A stretch of DNA of 64,000 bases from Gammaproteobacteria bacterium (GCA_019654215.1 BPDI01000002.1:84007-148006), one strand, 5' to 3'; counted from the first letter of the stretch, positions 22,786-35,887 are shown. Program-made: numbers and translations. Notes: generated by a model from the sequence alone, not told the origin.

Positions 22786-24138
22786 TTTCACACTTGATGG
22801 GGTAGATAACCCAGCCGTTTTGTTAACTCGATCCAATGCGCGATCGAAGTTCACTATCACTCGTCTGAAAAAAATTACCCATGTCGGTGTAAAAAGTATT
22901 TTCTCTCACGGCTTACGTTCGATGTTGACGGTCTTGGGTATCGTAATTGGTGTTGCTGCCGTTATCGCAATGTTGGCAGTAAGCGAAGGTGCTAGCTTTG
23001 AGGCACAACAACAGTTTCGAGATCTCGGCGCCACCAATATCTTGTTAAAGAGTGTTAAACCTGCTGAAGTAGAAGAGAGCGCCCGACAAGGATTTGGGCC
23101 ACCTCAGGCTGTTGTCTATGGATTAACACAAGCGGATATCAAAACTATTCGGGATACCATTCCTGGTGTTTCAAATGTTATCGCTTCACGTATTGTGAAA
23201 AAGAATGTGTGGAATCTTGGCTTATCTACGAATACCGACGTAGTTGGTACTTCGGTGGATTATCCGAGCTCCCGTAACTACAACTTACGCGTTGGTCGTT
23301 TCTTTAGCCAAACAGAAGTGCGGGACCATTCCAACGTTGTAGTGTTAAGCGATGAAGTAGCCGACACATTATTCCCGATCGACAACCCGCTAGGTCAATC
23401 CATCAAGATCGATAGCGACTACTACAACATTGTTGGCATTATGGAGTCAGAAGGTTTTTCAAACCTGGGGCAGAACCAGGCAGGATCTCGAATTCAGCTC
23501 CCACCAGAATTTTTATTCCTTTTACTTCATCAAAGAGTCGTTTTGGCGAAACAACTACAAGGCAAACTGCCGGTGGTATGGAATCAGAAACCGTTGAACT
23601 GCATGAGGCAATTATTCAGATAAACGATCAGGAAACAGTTATTGAAGTAGGGGAAATAATTGACCAGATCTTACAACGACGTCACCGTGATGCAGACTAC
23701 TCCATCGAAATTCCCCTCGCGTTATTAAGACAAGCCGAGGCCAGTGCGCTCAGAGATCAGATAGTTGCTGGTGCCATCGCAGGAATCTCATTATTGGTTG
23801 GTGGTATTGGCATTATGAATATCATGCTGGCCAGCGTAACCGAGCGTACGCGAGAAATCGGAATTCGCCGTGCACTCGGTGCGAAGAAAAAAGACATCAT
23901 CGCTCAGTTCCTGATAGAAGCTGTTATTCTTTCCGGTGTAGGGGGTCTTATCGGTGTTGTCCTTGGCATTATCATTCCGTTTATCATTTCTACATTCTGG
24001 GGCATGACAACAATAGTTACGCCTATTGCGCCAATTCTAGCCTTCTCAATTTCTGCAATGATCGGAGTTATCTTTGGTATTTATCCGAGTATGCGGGCGG
24101 CAGATATGGATCCTGTCGAAGCATTAAGGCATGAATAA
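22775..24138 (+). CDS. MacB-type ABC transporter permease (frameshift near 23510)
   Basis: GLRSMLTVLGIVIGVAAVIAMLAVSEGA N-terminus; GGIGIMNIMLASVTERTREIGIRRALGAKKKDI C-terminus; the periplasmic loop changes frame. Confidence 0.93.
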
Positions 24139-24237
24139 CATTTTAGATGACACTCCTGTTCGGTCCTTCGTTGCAGCTCGAGCAGTGCGCGAGTTTATTT
24201 TCAGTAACCCCTCCTCACCTCATCGAAGCTTTTAAGT

Positions 24238-25881
24238 ATGAATAAAAGTTTAGTCGTAGTTTTTATAACTTCATTTGTTACTTTATTAGCTACTGCTGCA
24301 GAAAATTCACGAACTTGGGAGCGCTACGACGAGAGTGCAGATCTCGCGCTTCTAGGTCAGCATGAAAACGAACGTATGCACTTTAAGTTGTTAAATTCGA
24401 AAGTGCTGGATAAGAATTTTTTGTGGGCTCCATTCGCAGATGATCTTGCAAATTTTTCAGAAGCAACCTACATAAGCATGAAGCCAATGATTCTGGATCG
24501 CTCTATTGGGGAGCTCCAGCAATCAGTTAGTTCAGGCGCTCTAACTTACGAACAGTTAGTTACTTTTTACATCTATCGCATTCGCGAAATTGAATCGGAT
24601 AATTCCCTATATCTAAATGGTGTAATCGCGCTAAACCCTGACGCCATTAATCGTGCACGTCGTCTGGATGAATTCCGACAGCTAGGAACCGCTGTTCTTG
24701 ACGACTCTATTTTTGGCATTCCCGTTTTACTAAAAGACAACATCAATGTCGCAGGCATGGCGACAACTGCAGGTGCCATAGCGCTACAAAATAACTTTGC
24801 GGATAACGCATTTATAACTGAACGTCTGCTGGAAAAAGGAGCAGTCATTATTGGTAAGGCGAATTTAAGTGAATGGGCCTACTTTTTCTGTAACGATTGC
24901 CCATCCGGCTACAGTGCTATGGGCGGTCAAACTTTAAATCCCTATGGTCGTTTTCAATTTGGTACTGGTGGTTCCAGCTCAGGCAGTGGCGCATCGACAG
25001 CGGCAAATTATGCAACTGTTGCGGTAGGATCAGAAACTTCCGGTTCGATTCTCTCTCCTTCCAGCGCTAACTCTTTGGTAGGTTTGAAACCCACAACCGG
25101 TTCCATCAGTCGGACTGGTGTAGTACCAATTTCGGCAAGTCTCGATACTACCGGGCCTATGACCCGATCGGTTGCCGATCTAGTTATCTTGTTTAATGCT
25201 ATGGCGGGATACGATTCAGCTGATACTGCAATGCCACTAATAAGTGCAGATATGCAATTAGTCTATCGTGAAGTAAGTTTGGCGGGTAAACGTTTAGGTG
25301 CGCAAGTTCGTTATGCCGATAATGAGCTTTATCAAAATGCTCTTATGCTTTTATCTGCGAATGAAGCATCAATAGTGGATGTTAATTTTGAAGCCCAAAG
25401 ACAACCTCAGTTCGGAGAATTTCTTGGAGTAGAAATGAAAAGAGACCTTGCCCTCTATTTAGAACAGCATGCGGGCGATGAGATCTTAATCGATTCTATT
25501 GCCAGTTTAAAAGTATTCAACGAACAGGATATGGATATACGTGCACCTTATGGTCAGGCGGAAATTGATATGATGGATGAGTTGAATTACAACGGGGCTG
25601 AAATCGAAGAACTGCGCGCAGAGATACAGGGCAATGCTAGATTTCAACTCGATAGGATATTCGAGGAATTAAATATCGATGTTTTGATTAGCGTAAACAA
25701 TCAGCAGGCTGGAATCGCAGCTCTAGCCAATTATCCTGCTTTAACCATACCCATGGGTTACGAAGAAGACGGTCGACCTATCTCGATTACTTTTATTGCC
25801 CCGTCTTTTCAAGAGCAGCTTTTTAAACGATGTAGGAGTGCAATTTGAGCGGTTGACAGAAGCACGTCAAACTCCTACCGA
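24238..25881 (+). CDS. amidase (AS family), exported; 3' frameshift
   Basis: GTGGSSSGSGASTAANYATVAVGSETSGSI amidase signature; signal peptide; the natural C-terminus ..NDVGVQFERLTEARQTPTDYM is restored by removing one A near 25830. Confidence 0.92.
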
Positions 25882-26040
25882 TTATATGTAACTTTCTGAA
25901 ATATTGAGTTCGTAGTGATTTGGCACAAACTCAACCATTAGATTATGAGAGTGGCGGTGACGGCAGTGATGGGGATGAGGCAGGATAGGTAAAAACGGTA
26001 ATAGAAAAAAGAATACGATGTGTCTAGTTTGTAGAAGTGC

Positions 26041-26786
26041 TACCAGTAGTTTTCAATTTTGATATGCCCTGGTGTTCGACGACGGTTTTTAGAGAAAACC
26101 CCTTTCTTTTAAGATTCCACTGCGTCTTTAACCATATCGGGGTTGCCGCATAACATGAAGTGAGATTTATTTACGTCGAGATTCAGTCCAACACTTTCTT
26201 CCCGCGATCCATCTTTAATTGTTATGGGAATTCTTCCAGTAATACTGCCTTCAACGACTTCGCGACTTACATAGGCCTGAAATAAGAAGCGATCACCGTA
26301 TTTTGTTTTAAGAGCTTCGACCATTTCTTGATAACGCAAATCGGCTAATGTTCGCACTGCATGAACTAGCACGATTTTCTTGAATCGCTGCCAGGGCTCT
26401 TCAGTGTTTAAGATTGAAAAAAATGGAGCTATTCCTGTTCCGGTTCCCAGCATCCACATCTCTTCACACTCAGGTATTTCTCTTAAAACAAAGAATCCAT
26501 TGGATTGTTGTTTTACCCAAACTTTATCCCCTGCTTCTAATTTAACCAGCGCGTTAGAAAGAATACCGTCGGTGGCGGTATAAAAGAAAAATTCCAATAG
26601 TTGGTCTTGTGGAGAACTCAGGTAGGAGTATGGGCGAGCGACTCTTTCACCATTCACATCAAGTGCAAGGCTAGTAAATTGACCAGCAGTGAAATCATCT
26701 ACATCGGCATCGATTTTCAAAGTAAACAGATTTTCTGTCCAATGAATATTTTCGACTATTGTTCCTTCTAACCACCGCGCCATCAA
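26041..26786 (-). CDS. fpr: ferredoxin--NADP(+) reductase (3' frameshift)
   Basis: ARPYSYLSSP, MLGTGTGIAPFFSIL, HFMLCGNPDMVKDAVE; adding one A restores ILKERGFSLKNRRRTPGHIKIENYW at the C-terminus. Confidence 0.9.
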
Positions 26787-26949
26787 TCAGATCCACCTAC
26801 TCTTTGTTAAAGCTGGAAGTATGTTATGAATTTCTATAGTCTCCTAGCAAGTACAAAAGCATATATATAGGAATATACCAATTCGGATTTATCTTGATTT
26901 CTAATACTAAGAATTTGTTGGAACAACTTTATGAGTAGTGGTTTGAAAT

Positions 26950-28163
26950 AGCACTCTGGAAACGAATTCTAGGCGCCATGATTTTGGGCGTCATTGGGCG
27001 GTGTAATCTTTGGTGACGGAGTGACATCCATCGCATGGATCGGAGACCTCTTCATTCGACTGATTCGAATGGTGGTTGTGCCATTGGTTTTCGTAACGCT
27101 TGTTTCAGGTGTTATTTCTATGGGCGATCCAAGTAAGTTGGGGTCATTAGGTGCTCGAACCCTCGGTTTGTATTTGTTTACAACATTAGTGGCCATTACG
27201 ATTGGATTAACCCTTGCCGCAATCTTGCAGCCTGGAGTAGGCGTCGACCTTTCCGCAGTGGCACCAAGCGCAGTGCAAGAAGCAGTTCCTCTAAGCGAAC
27301 GCTTAATGGGCATCGTTCCGGAAAATCCAATTGCTGCTATGGCAGATGGCAATATTCTTGCCATTATCTTTTTTGCACTTCTAATTGGTGTAAGTCTTTT
27401 AACTATCGGTGAAACTGGTAAGCCTGTTGCGGATTTTATGGCCGCTGCTGCTGAAGCAATGTTGCGCATCACTCATTGGATCATGGAAGCCGCTCCATTC
27501 GGAGCATTTGCTTTAATTGCGCAACTAGCAGGAACTGCTGGTGTGGGTGCGTTGATTGATGTGCTCACTTTGGCATTAGCGGTAGTTATCGGTTGTGCGG
27601 CGCACATGATTTTCATGCACGGGTTTATCGTTATGCGGGTTTTGTTGAAGCTGTCCGGAATGAATTTTTTCCGTGGCGCTCGTGATGCCATGTTGATGGC
27701 TTTCTCTACATCATCCAGTTCTGCCACCTTGCCAATTTCAATGTCTTGTGCAGAAGAAAACCTAGGTGTGAAACCTGTGATTGCATCAACAGTATTGCCG
27801 CTGGGAGCAACTATTAATATGGATGGAACGGCATTGTATGTAGGCATTGTATCGGTGTTTGCAGCTCAGGCGTTCGGTATCGATTTAAGTCTCGCGGATT
27901 ATATTCTAATCGCTGGATCTACCACTCTTGTTTCAATTGGCACTGCAGCGGTTCCAGGAGCATCACTGTTTTTGATTTCAGCAGTGATGGACACGATAGG
28001 GATGTCCCCACAACAAAATGCAGCAGTGGTGGGATTTATTCTTGCATTCGATCGTCCGCTGGATATGTTGCGCACCAGCGTCAATGTTGGTGGTGATCTC
28101 TCGGTTTCAACAGCGGTTGCCAATTGGGAAGGAGAATTCGATAAGGAGATTTTCGACCGATAG
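26950..28163 (+). CDS. dicarboxylate/amino acid:cation symporter (DAACS), 5' frameshift
   Basis: MVVVPLVFVTLVSGV, AFSTSSSSATLPISMSCAEENLGV, PLGATINMDGTALY; the upstream frame reads ALWKRILGAMILGVIGG once one G is removed near 26997. Confidence 0.93.
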
Positions 28164-28171
28164 CTCAAGTA

Positions 28172-29593
28172 CTAGAACGAGTAACTAATAGTTGTGCCAA
28201 TTCTTAAATCTTCGTCGAAGAAAATTAGTGGAGAATTACTATTGGAATTGATACTTATGACTTGAGCTTCGACTGTCCAGTTATCATCAATCGTATAGTT
28301 CACCGATAGCATGGCCAATAAAGAATCTCCTTCCAGATCCCCTTGTAGGGTCGAAGCTAAGGTAAGGTCATTGTTTAAGAAGATATTGCTATAGCGCACT
28401 AGCCAACTTCCGAAGACACCTTCGTTGACCAGCTGCTGCCCTGGCAAAAGACCTTTATCTTCGTCTAATACTTTTTGAGCTTGGATGCCTAGGCTCAAAC
28501 TTTGATCATTATCTGGAGCCCATTCAAAGCCGAATGAAGTACCGATTTGATCTTTCTCCAAATCTAAAGGTGAAGCAAGCGAAGAGATTCCCGGTAAATT
28601 AAAATTGTCTGCCAATACATTGTGACTAAAAGCCAAATCAAAATTCAGTAATAATCTCCCTATAGCCCTATTCGCGCTAAAACCTAGAAGAATGAAATCA
28701 TTTTTTTTTGCCAATGCGTCGCCGATATTGTTGATGGGGTCTTCATAACGCAATTGGTTCTCATACAAGTAGGCAGCCATAAAACTGATATCACTAAGAT
28801 CAAATGATTTGCGCCACTGAGTGCCAACCTCAAAAATCGCATCGCCATCGCGCTTATAGTCAGTTAAGTTAAATTGTGGTTCGAAAAAAAACGGGCTGCC
28901 TCGCACTGGTGCAGGATTAAACTCGGGGTAAAGATTAATAAAGCTAGACCAGTTGCTATCTTCACCGAAGTAATCCCATACCACCATCCATTGATTAAGA
29001 CGTGCATCTTCAATGTCGATGATGGTCATGTCCCGAAACTCGATGTGGTTGATGACATCCAACACCGAGTTTCCCACAGTTTCGCCCCACACCACAGTTT
29101 GTCTTCCAAACTTAAAGCTGTTTTGTTCGAAACTGCGTTGAAGAAAAAATTCGTTAACCCGGTATTCCGCATCAATCTTGCCGCCGTTGGCACGGTATTC
29201 ATAGTCCTCATTCCAGTAGGCCCTCGCCTGTCCACTAGCTTGTAGTAACCAGCCAGGCGCAAATGCATTTTGATAGCGGATATTTAGACCTAGCCGGTTG
29301 TTTTCCATTTCTGCTTTACGCGGAAACGAAAAACCTGGCAATGGTTCTACGGAATGGTTGTTGACTTGCCCGTAAAATTGTTGGCTGACGCGAACAGTAA
29401 AGCCTTCCAGCCAGGACTCTTCATTATTATTGGGTGATTCGTCAAAAATATTACCAAAGAGGTTGTCATCAAAAATGATTTCGTCGCTTAATAAATCTTC
29501 TCCTCCAAGATTGGGCTCTTCTTCCTGTTGAGATAGCGCAATTGGAGTGACGAATATCAGAATTAAGCCGGCCCTTTTGCAGAAGCGCGACAT
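28172..29593 (-). CDS. DUF1302-like outer membrane beta-barrel protein
   Basis: Signal peptide, alternating beta-strand pattern, FKFGRQTVVWGETVGNSVLDVIN motif, terminal aromatic (ISYSF). Confidence 0.75.
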   Translation of the reverse strand: MSRFCKRAGLILIFVTPIALSQQEEEPNLGGEDLLSDEIIFDDNLFGNIFDESPNNNEESWLEGFTVRVSQQFYGQVNNHSVEPLPGFSFPRKAEMENNRLGLNIRYQNAFAPGWLLQASGQARAYWNEDYEYRANGGKIDAEYRVNEFFLQRSFEQNSFKFGRQTVVWGETVGNSVLDVINHIEFRDMTIIDIEDARLNQWMVVWDYFGEDSNWSSFINLYPEFNPAPVRGSPFFFEPQFNLTDYKRDGDAIFEVGTQWRKSFDLSDISFMAAYLYENQLRYEDPINNIGDALAKKNDFILLGFSANRAIGRLLLNFDLAFSHNVLADNFNLPGISSLASPLDLEKDQIGTSFGFEWAPDNDQSLSLGIQAQKVLDEDKGLLPGQQLVNEGVFGSWLVRYSNIFLNNDLTLASTLQGDLEGDSLLAMLSVNYTIDDNWTVEAQVISINSNSNSPLIFFDEDLRIGTTISYSF

Positions 29594-29613
29594 ATTAAAT
29601 TAGTAATTCCAGG

Positions 29614-30507
29614 TTAATTAAGTTGAGCTCGAAGATTTTCCAATTCGGTTTCTCTATACGCAGCATCAGTTAACGTGCGCTGAGTCAGAAATTCGTCTTG
29701 AATGTCTAAGTCTGTATAGATCTCTACAAATGCCATATTGGATAAACGATTAGTAACGAGGTTCATCATAGTTAATGAGCGCGCCATCCATATATCATTT
29801 ACGAGTTCCACTCTTGACGCCATTAGTCTTTTAACTTCTTTGCCATATTGATCGTACATTTCTGATCGTAGACCAACGTATCTTTCTTTATCTATGTAGT
29901 GCACCTGACGCGAATAACGAGTCTTCCTTGCTCTCTCTTCGTTTGGAATCATTTCTATTTTCCAAACATCCCGCCCGGCTGTTGTAGTCTCTTCGAGAAT
30001 ATTGATGGTATATTCTTCCAGCTTTCCCGTTTCGGTGTCTTCGGTTGTGAATTCAGAGCCAAATAATGATGCTGGTTCAGTTTCTTCATCTGAATCACCG
30101 CTTGCGATACGTTTAACTCTTCCAAGGGCAGAAAGGTATAGCCAGGTTTCATTGTCTCGCCCCGTTTCATCGTAGGCAAAGCTAAGCATACCGACTCCTC
30201 GCTCTGCAGCCGGCTCAATGGTAATTGTTACGCTCTTAGTATCCATCAGCTCTGGGCCATAATTTTTTGCGACAGATTCTAGAGACTTAACTCGAGGCCT
30301 TTCGGCGCAAGTTATGCGTCCATCCGTCACGCCGAATTTGCAGCTAGATAGCTGCATCCTATTAAATGATGAATCATTGCTTGCACGCTGTGCGTCATCG
30401 ACTAATTTCATGATGTCAAAGCCATTGAGGTCTTGACCAAGGATATTGCCGGCGAAGGTTATTAGAAAGATTGACCCTGCCACCAGTTTAATTCCTCTTG
30501 ATATCAT
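29614..30507 (-). CDS. outer membrane lipoprotein-sorting (LolA-like) protein
   Basis: Signal peptide; ...DETGRDNETWLYLSALGRVKRIASGDSDEETEPASLFGSEFTTED; located between RND and beta-barrel genes. Confidence 0.8.
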   Translation of the reverse strand: MISRGIKLVAGSIFLITFAGNILGQDLNGFDIMKLVDDAQRASNDSSFNRMQLSSCKFGVTDGRITCAERPRVKSLESVAKNYGPELMDTKSVTITIEPAAERGVGMLSFAYDETGRDNETWLYLSALGRVKRIASGDSDEETEPASLFGSEFTTEDTETGKLEEYTINILEETTTAGRDVWKIEMIPNEERARKTRYSRQVHYIDKERYVGLRSEMYDQYGKEVKRLMASRVELVNDIWMARSLTMMNLVTNRLSNMAFVEIYTDLDIQDEFLTQRTLTDAAYRETELENLRAQLN

Positions 30508-33201
30508 GCGGTCACTCCTTGGTAATTAATTTCTGTATTTACGTTTTTAACACCAAATTTTGGTTTAAAAATTATGATCATTGCAGGAATGAGGAAAAGG
30601 TCACAAAGCAATGCGACAAAAATTGCCATTGAACCGAAGAAACCAATCTTTGCCATCCCTAGATAATCTGAAAAACTCAGTACCGCAAATCCAAGCCCTA
30701 TAACCATCGTGGTGAACATCACAGCTTGCCCTACCTCTTTAATAGCACTTTCCAGAGCTGCTGCTATGCTTCCAGTTTTGCTTAATTCTACCCTGTAGTG
30801 AGTCATAAAATGAATGGTGTCATCTACAGCAATACCTAAAATTATAGGCGCTATTAATAGAGTGTCAGTATCCAATGGGATTCCAAAAAGCCCCATCAAC
30901 CCAAATGCCAGAAAAGCTGGTATGGCATTCGGCACCATTCCCATAGTGCCGGCTTGTAAAGATCCCAGCGAGAAAATCATAATTATGCTAACTATTAGTA
31001 AGGCCAAGGCGAAGCTATTAAACTGAGAGGTTGCAACTTCATCAGCCATTACCATTAAAGTTGCCATAGTGCCTGTTAGATTGACATCCAAGCCTGGAAA
31101 GTCGTTCTCAATTTCTGCGAACGTTTCTTGAACATCTAATGCAATGTCTTCAAAGAACTCTTTGTATTCATATGAGCCTAAATTTCTTGCCGTGACACTT
31201 ATATGTGAACGGCTGTAGTCGTCCGAAACTAAACTTCGGCGATCTTCCGGATTTGCGCTGTTGAACATGAACAATAATTGGGAAATGGCTTGGTCTGATT
31301 CCGGGATTCTATAAAATTCCGGATTATCATCGTTCATAATTTGGTTTGTATCTTTAACGATATTAGCCAAGGAATTAGTTCGACCAATAATTTCAGGGTA
31401 GCTGCTCTCGATTCGAGTCTGTAGATTATCTACCGCAGTAAGTAGCTCGGCATCGAACATCCCGTCGCTCACTTTGGTGTCGATCATTATTTCCATATTT
31501 TGAGCACCTGACATATTCTGATCGACTACTTCTACAGCGATACTTAGAGGATGATCGGCTTTAAACATTTCAGCGATGTTAGTGTCGATCAGAATTTTGG
31601 TTGCACCATATGCACAGAGAATAAATCCAGACCCGAAAATAGCTAATATTAGGTAGGGTGACCTTTCGACAATAGCAGGAACTCGTGCAAGTATTTCTTT
31701 TTGATAGTTAATAATCCAGTAAGTTAGAGCGATAACGAAATTAATAAAAGCGCCAACCATTAGGCCTAGCGACAAAAAAACTAGTAGCGCAGTGCCTGTG
31801 CCTATAAATATCTTTCTTTTAAACCTTATAGAGTTCCACTTGGCACCTAGTTTTGTTGCAAAGCTGGGGTTTTCCTTGCTTTCGGCTGCGTTGGGATGCC
31901 AGAGATCCAGTAAAACGGGGAGTAATACCATGGTAAAGAAAAATGCCAATATGACGCCGAGAGCAGACATTAAAGCGAAAACCTTAATAGGCTCTAAATT
32001 TGAGGTTGCTAGTACTGATACGCCCGCCGATGTGGTTAACGTCGTAAGTAAAATTGCTAAGCCGACTTTTTCGTAAGAATGTGAGAGAGCGGTATAATGT
32101 TCTTGCCCATCTCGCCTAAAGCTAAAATAGGCACTCATCACATGAACGCAGTCTGCAATGCCGACTGCAAAAACAAGGAGCACGGTTAGGGCAACCATTG
32201 TAGATACAGTGATGCCCATCCAGACTGTTATACCCCAACACCAAGCTACGCTAAGTGCTATAGTGACCATCGACCAGATTAAAGCGCTTCCTGAACGGAA
32301 TAAGACCCATAAAAGCAGAGAAAAAATCAATACCATCAATGTGCCCAACACTGCCATCTGGTTGAGTACGCCTTGCATTTGCCCCATCATGGAGGGCGTG
32401 CCAACCGGATAAAAGTTTAGTTCACTTGCATATTTTTGATAAACCGCAGTTAAGGCCTCGTCGAAAGAAAAGTAAGCAAGCTGGTCGGTATCCTGAAATT
32501 CAACGTCTTGAACAACAGCATTGTCATCAAAAGTGAGCTCAAAGTTTGCGAATCCATCATCCAGCTCAATACCGGCAACGTCCACGACGGGTTCGTATCC
32601 TTCTACTGGAATGGTTCCGTAATCTGTCTGGACCAGTATTGCGCCATATTCACCGTCTTCGGAGTAGAAGGCACCTATATAATCTTGCTGGTTTAAAGCT
32701 TTAGTTCTGAGCGCTTGGAGCTCAGTATCACTGGTAGGTAGCTGTCTGGGAATTAACCTGCCTGATAGCAACGTATCTCCTACACTTTCCTGGAAGCGGA
32801 TATTTGCAAGTGATTGAATTCTTCGAATATGGGACAGCTCGTCCCAGGGAATTTCAGGATATTCGTCTCTATTAAGATCTTGCCAGTTAACTAGGTCATC
32901 GGTTAATTGTTGAACTGCCGTCAAAGATTCCCGAGAGAAAACGTTCCGTCTTTCGGGGCATAAATAATAAACACTGAATCATCCCCCGAATTGTCGGCGA
33001 AACTCTCGAGTGCTACTTGGGCAGGATTTTCTTCCTCCAAGAAACTGTCAGTGGACATATCAAAAACGGTGAGGGTAAAAATCCCATAAAAAAGAAATAG
33101 CGATAAGGCGGAGAGACTAATTAGTACCTGTTTCTTATAATGCAGGATAAAGTTTGGCGTCTTTCCAAATAAATCTGTCAGTTTAGGAGAGTTTTTTCCA
33201 T
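30504..33201 (-). CDS. RND/MMPL family exporter (5' frameshifts)
   Basis: Duplicated SSD-like TM blocks (IADCVHVMSAYFSFRRDG, IAVDDTIHFMTHYRVEL); N-terminus KNSPKLTDLFGKTPNFILHYKKQVLISLSALSLFLFYGIFTLTVFDMSTDSFLEEENP is recovered by restoring one A in the A-run after ATGG. Confidence 0.88.
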
Positions 33202-33280
33202 AGTCAAATCCGTTAGTCCGTTTTCCGTTTTATTTACTTTGGGTTTTAGGAATAGGCTTTGTGTCTTATAGCAATGGGCT

Positions 33281-33597
33281 CTAGTCCGGGCAGCGATAAA
33301 CACCGAAAGACTGCCTTCCTTCTTCTATCACCGATTCGGGAACAATGACGTTGCCGCCAAGGTCGCCAGCTTCATTACGAGCTAAACGGATCAGTTCATC
33401 TTGCAACCGCTCTCCGCCACGCTCAACAACTACCAAGCGACTTAGGTTTGGGCCTGAGCGCTGCCAACACGCTGGCAATTGGCGGTCTCATTACCAGACG
33501 CTAATCTCACGGGCTCTCCTTCACTAGTTACCTGCACCCAGCTATTACAGCTACTTAAAATAACTAGAAGCGAAGAAAAGAGAATTATGCGATTCAT
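33281..33597 (-). CDS. DUF4156-like lipoprotein (frameshift near 33455)
   Basis: MNRIILFSSLLVILSSCNSWVQVTSEGEPVRLASGNETANCQRVG / GERLQDELIRLARNEAGDLGGNVIVPESVIEEGRQSFGVYRC. Confidence 0.65.
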
Positions 33598-33756
33598 ATT
33601 TGGCTCCGAGCGATTTAATAGATAAATGAAATCGGAAGTTATTTTACCAGTTTTATTAGCAGTTGCGGACATCTTCTGCTGAGTCGATTCATCCCTTAGA
33701 TGAAGGGCTAGTATGGTACCATCCGGTGTTTTTCGAAACTTGTCTGAGATTACAAA

Positions 33757-35152
33757 ATGGCAATTATAGAAGACTCTGAACTTATTGATCAGCTGAAGGA
33801 TATTGTTGGTCCTAGCGGTTATCGCGAAGCCGAAGATATCGATATCAAAAACTACAAGGACATGATGGGGGCTCGTTCCATTAAACCACCCTTGTTGTTG
33901 CGACCGCAGAGCACCCAAGAAGTTTCTCAGATTTTAAGAGCGTGCAATGATGCCAAGCAACCCATCACTCCGCAGGGAGGAATGACCGGACTTGTTTCTG
34001 GTGCTGCTCCTCTAGGTGGTGAGATCGTACTGAGCTTTGAACGTATGAAGCAGGTGGTAGAGGTGGACAAATTTACCTCAACCATGACGGTTCAGGCTGG
34101 AGTGGAATTGCAAACCATTCAGGAAACCGCTGAGGAAAATAATTTGTTGTTTCCGTTAGATCTCGGTGCCAGGGGTAGCTGCACTATCGGCGGCAATCTG
34201 GCTACCAATGCTGGCGGTAATCGAGTTATTCGATACGGTATGATTCGCGACATGGTCATTGGTGTAGAAGCAGTGCTTGCGGATGGCAGTGTAATCGAAG
34301 GTCTGCACAAGCTGCGTAAAAACAACACTGGTTATGATTTGAAGCAACTATTTATTGGCAGTGAAGGTACGTTGGGAGTTATTACCAAGGCTGTATTAAA
34401 GCTTGCCCCTAAACCTAATAGTCAAGCTGTCGCCTTATGCGGAGTAAAAAGTTTTGATGAGGTTGCGAATTTTCTTGTGCATGCTCAGTCGAGTTTAGGC
34501 TCTAACTTAAGCGCATTTGAAGTCTTGTGGAATAACACCTACGCATTAATTGATGAATATGTTCCCAGCGTTAACGTGCCACTTCCCGATTCCTATGGTT
34601 TTTATGTACTGATTGAAAGCATGGGATCGAATACCGAAAGAGATCTTGAGCTATTTCTGGATTGCCTTAATCAGGCTAATGAGCAGGGACTAATAGAGGA
34701 GGTCGTTGTTGCAGATTCCGATGCCAAGATTAAAAAAATCTGGGATGTTCGTGACGGTGCTGCAGAAGTAATTGGTGCCGGATATATGCATGCCTTCGAT
34801 GTTTCACTCAATATTGATGCCATGGGTTACTTCGGGGAAGAAGTAGAAAAACGTATTCGGGAAAAATTTGAAGATACGACTATTGGGCTTTTTTGGGCAT
34901 GTCGGTGACGGTAATGTACACATTATTGTCAACGTCGGGCCAGAAACTCGAAACGTGCATCTTGATATAGACGAAATTGTTTATGCTTTGATCAAGGAAT
35001 TGAATGGTTCTATATCTGCAGAGCATGGAATTGGCATAATGAAGAAACAGTTTTTAAACTACAGCAAGAGCGATCCTGAAATTGGTTTAATGAAGACGCT
35101 TAAACAAACAATGGATCCCAACGGGATATTGTCCCCAGGAAGAATTTTTTAG
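33757..35152 (+). CDS. FAD-binding oxidoreductase (GlcD/D-2-hydroxyacid dehydrogenase type), one frameshift near 34890
   Basis: PQGGMTGLVSGAAPLGGEIVLSFERM, GARGSCTIGGNLATNAGGNRVIRYG; C-terminal GHVGDGNVHIIV...ISAEHGIGIMKK...MDPNGILSPGRIF. Confidence 0.92.
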
Positions 35153-35161
35153 GAGTGGTAA

Positions 35162-35887
35162 ATGACCGATAATAATCTATCAGGCAAAAATGTTGTAATC
35201 ATCGGTGGCACTGCTGGCATCGGGCTCGCTACTGCGATTGCTGCCAGTGAAATGGGTGCGAATGTCTGGGCGGCCGGGCGCGGTGAAACTAACATTGAAA
35301 ACGCCAAAGCTTCGAGCAATGGTAAATTTGAAGTAAGACAGGCAGATACTCACAACGCCAATCAGTTACACGATATTTTTAAAGAAGCGGGCACTGTCGA
35401 TCATCTGGTTTCAGCTGCAATCGGTGGGGAACGCACCCTAAAGCCTTTTGTCGAACAATCCGAAGAGCAATTTCAGGCGGCTTATGGCAAGTTGTGGGGC
35501 TATGCCAAAGTAGTACGGGAAGGACATTCCTATGTGCCCGAAGATGGCGCTATAACTTTGGTGAGCGGATCCCCTGCAAGAAAAATTTCACCGAGCACGT
35601 CAGCGTTAAGTTGTGTAGGGGGAGCCGTGGAAAACATGGTGCGCTGTCTTGCTGTAGAATTGGCACCAATACGAGTAAATGTAGTGTCACCTGGTACTAT
35701 CTCAACGGCAATGTTCGATCATTTTGGTGATGATAAAGAAGAAAAACTGAAAGCTGCGACTCAAGGACATCTAATTAACCGAGCAGGAACCGCCGAAGAA
35801 GTTGCAGAAGGACTAATTTTTGTAATGAACAATCGCTTTGTAACTGGAACGACTGTCGAGATCGATGGTGGCCGAATTTTAAGCTAA
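35162..35887 (+). CDS. SDR family oxidoreductase
   Basis: GGTAGIGLATAIA nucleotide-binding motif; VRCLAVELAPIRVNVVSPGTISTAMF; the usual catalytic YxxxK is not obvious. Confidence 0.88.
   Translation: MTDNNLSGKNVVIIGGTAGIGLATAIAASEMGANVWAAGRGETNIENAKASSNGKFEVRQADTHNANQLHDIFKEAGTVDHLVSAAIGGERTLKPFVEQSEEQFQAAYGKLWGYAKVVREGHSYVPEDGAITLVSGSPARKISPSTSALSCVGGAVENMVRCLAVELAPIRVNVVSPGTISTAMFDHFGDDKEEKLKAATQGHLINRAGTAEEVAEGLIFVMNNRFVTGTTVEIDGGRILS

Noticed and set aside
26969-28168. Series of antisense ORFs opposite the DAACS symporter
   Set aside because: Sense strand encodes an unambiguous transporter; antisense products have no recognisable domain features.
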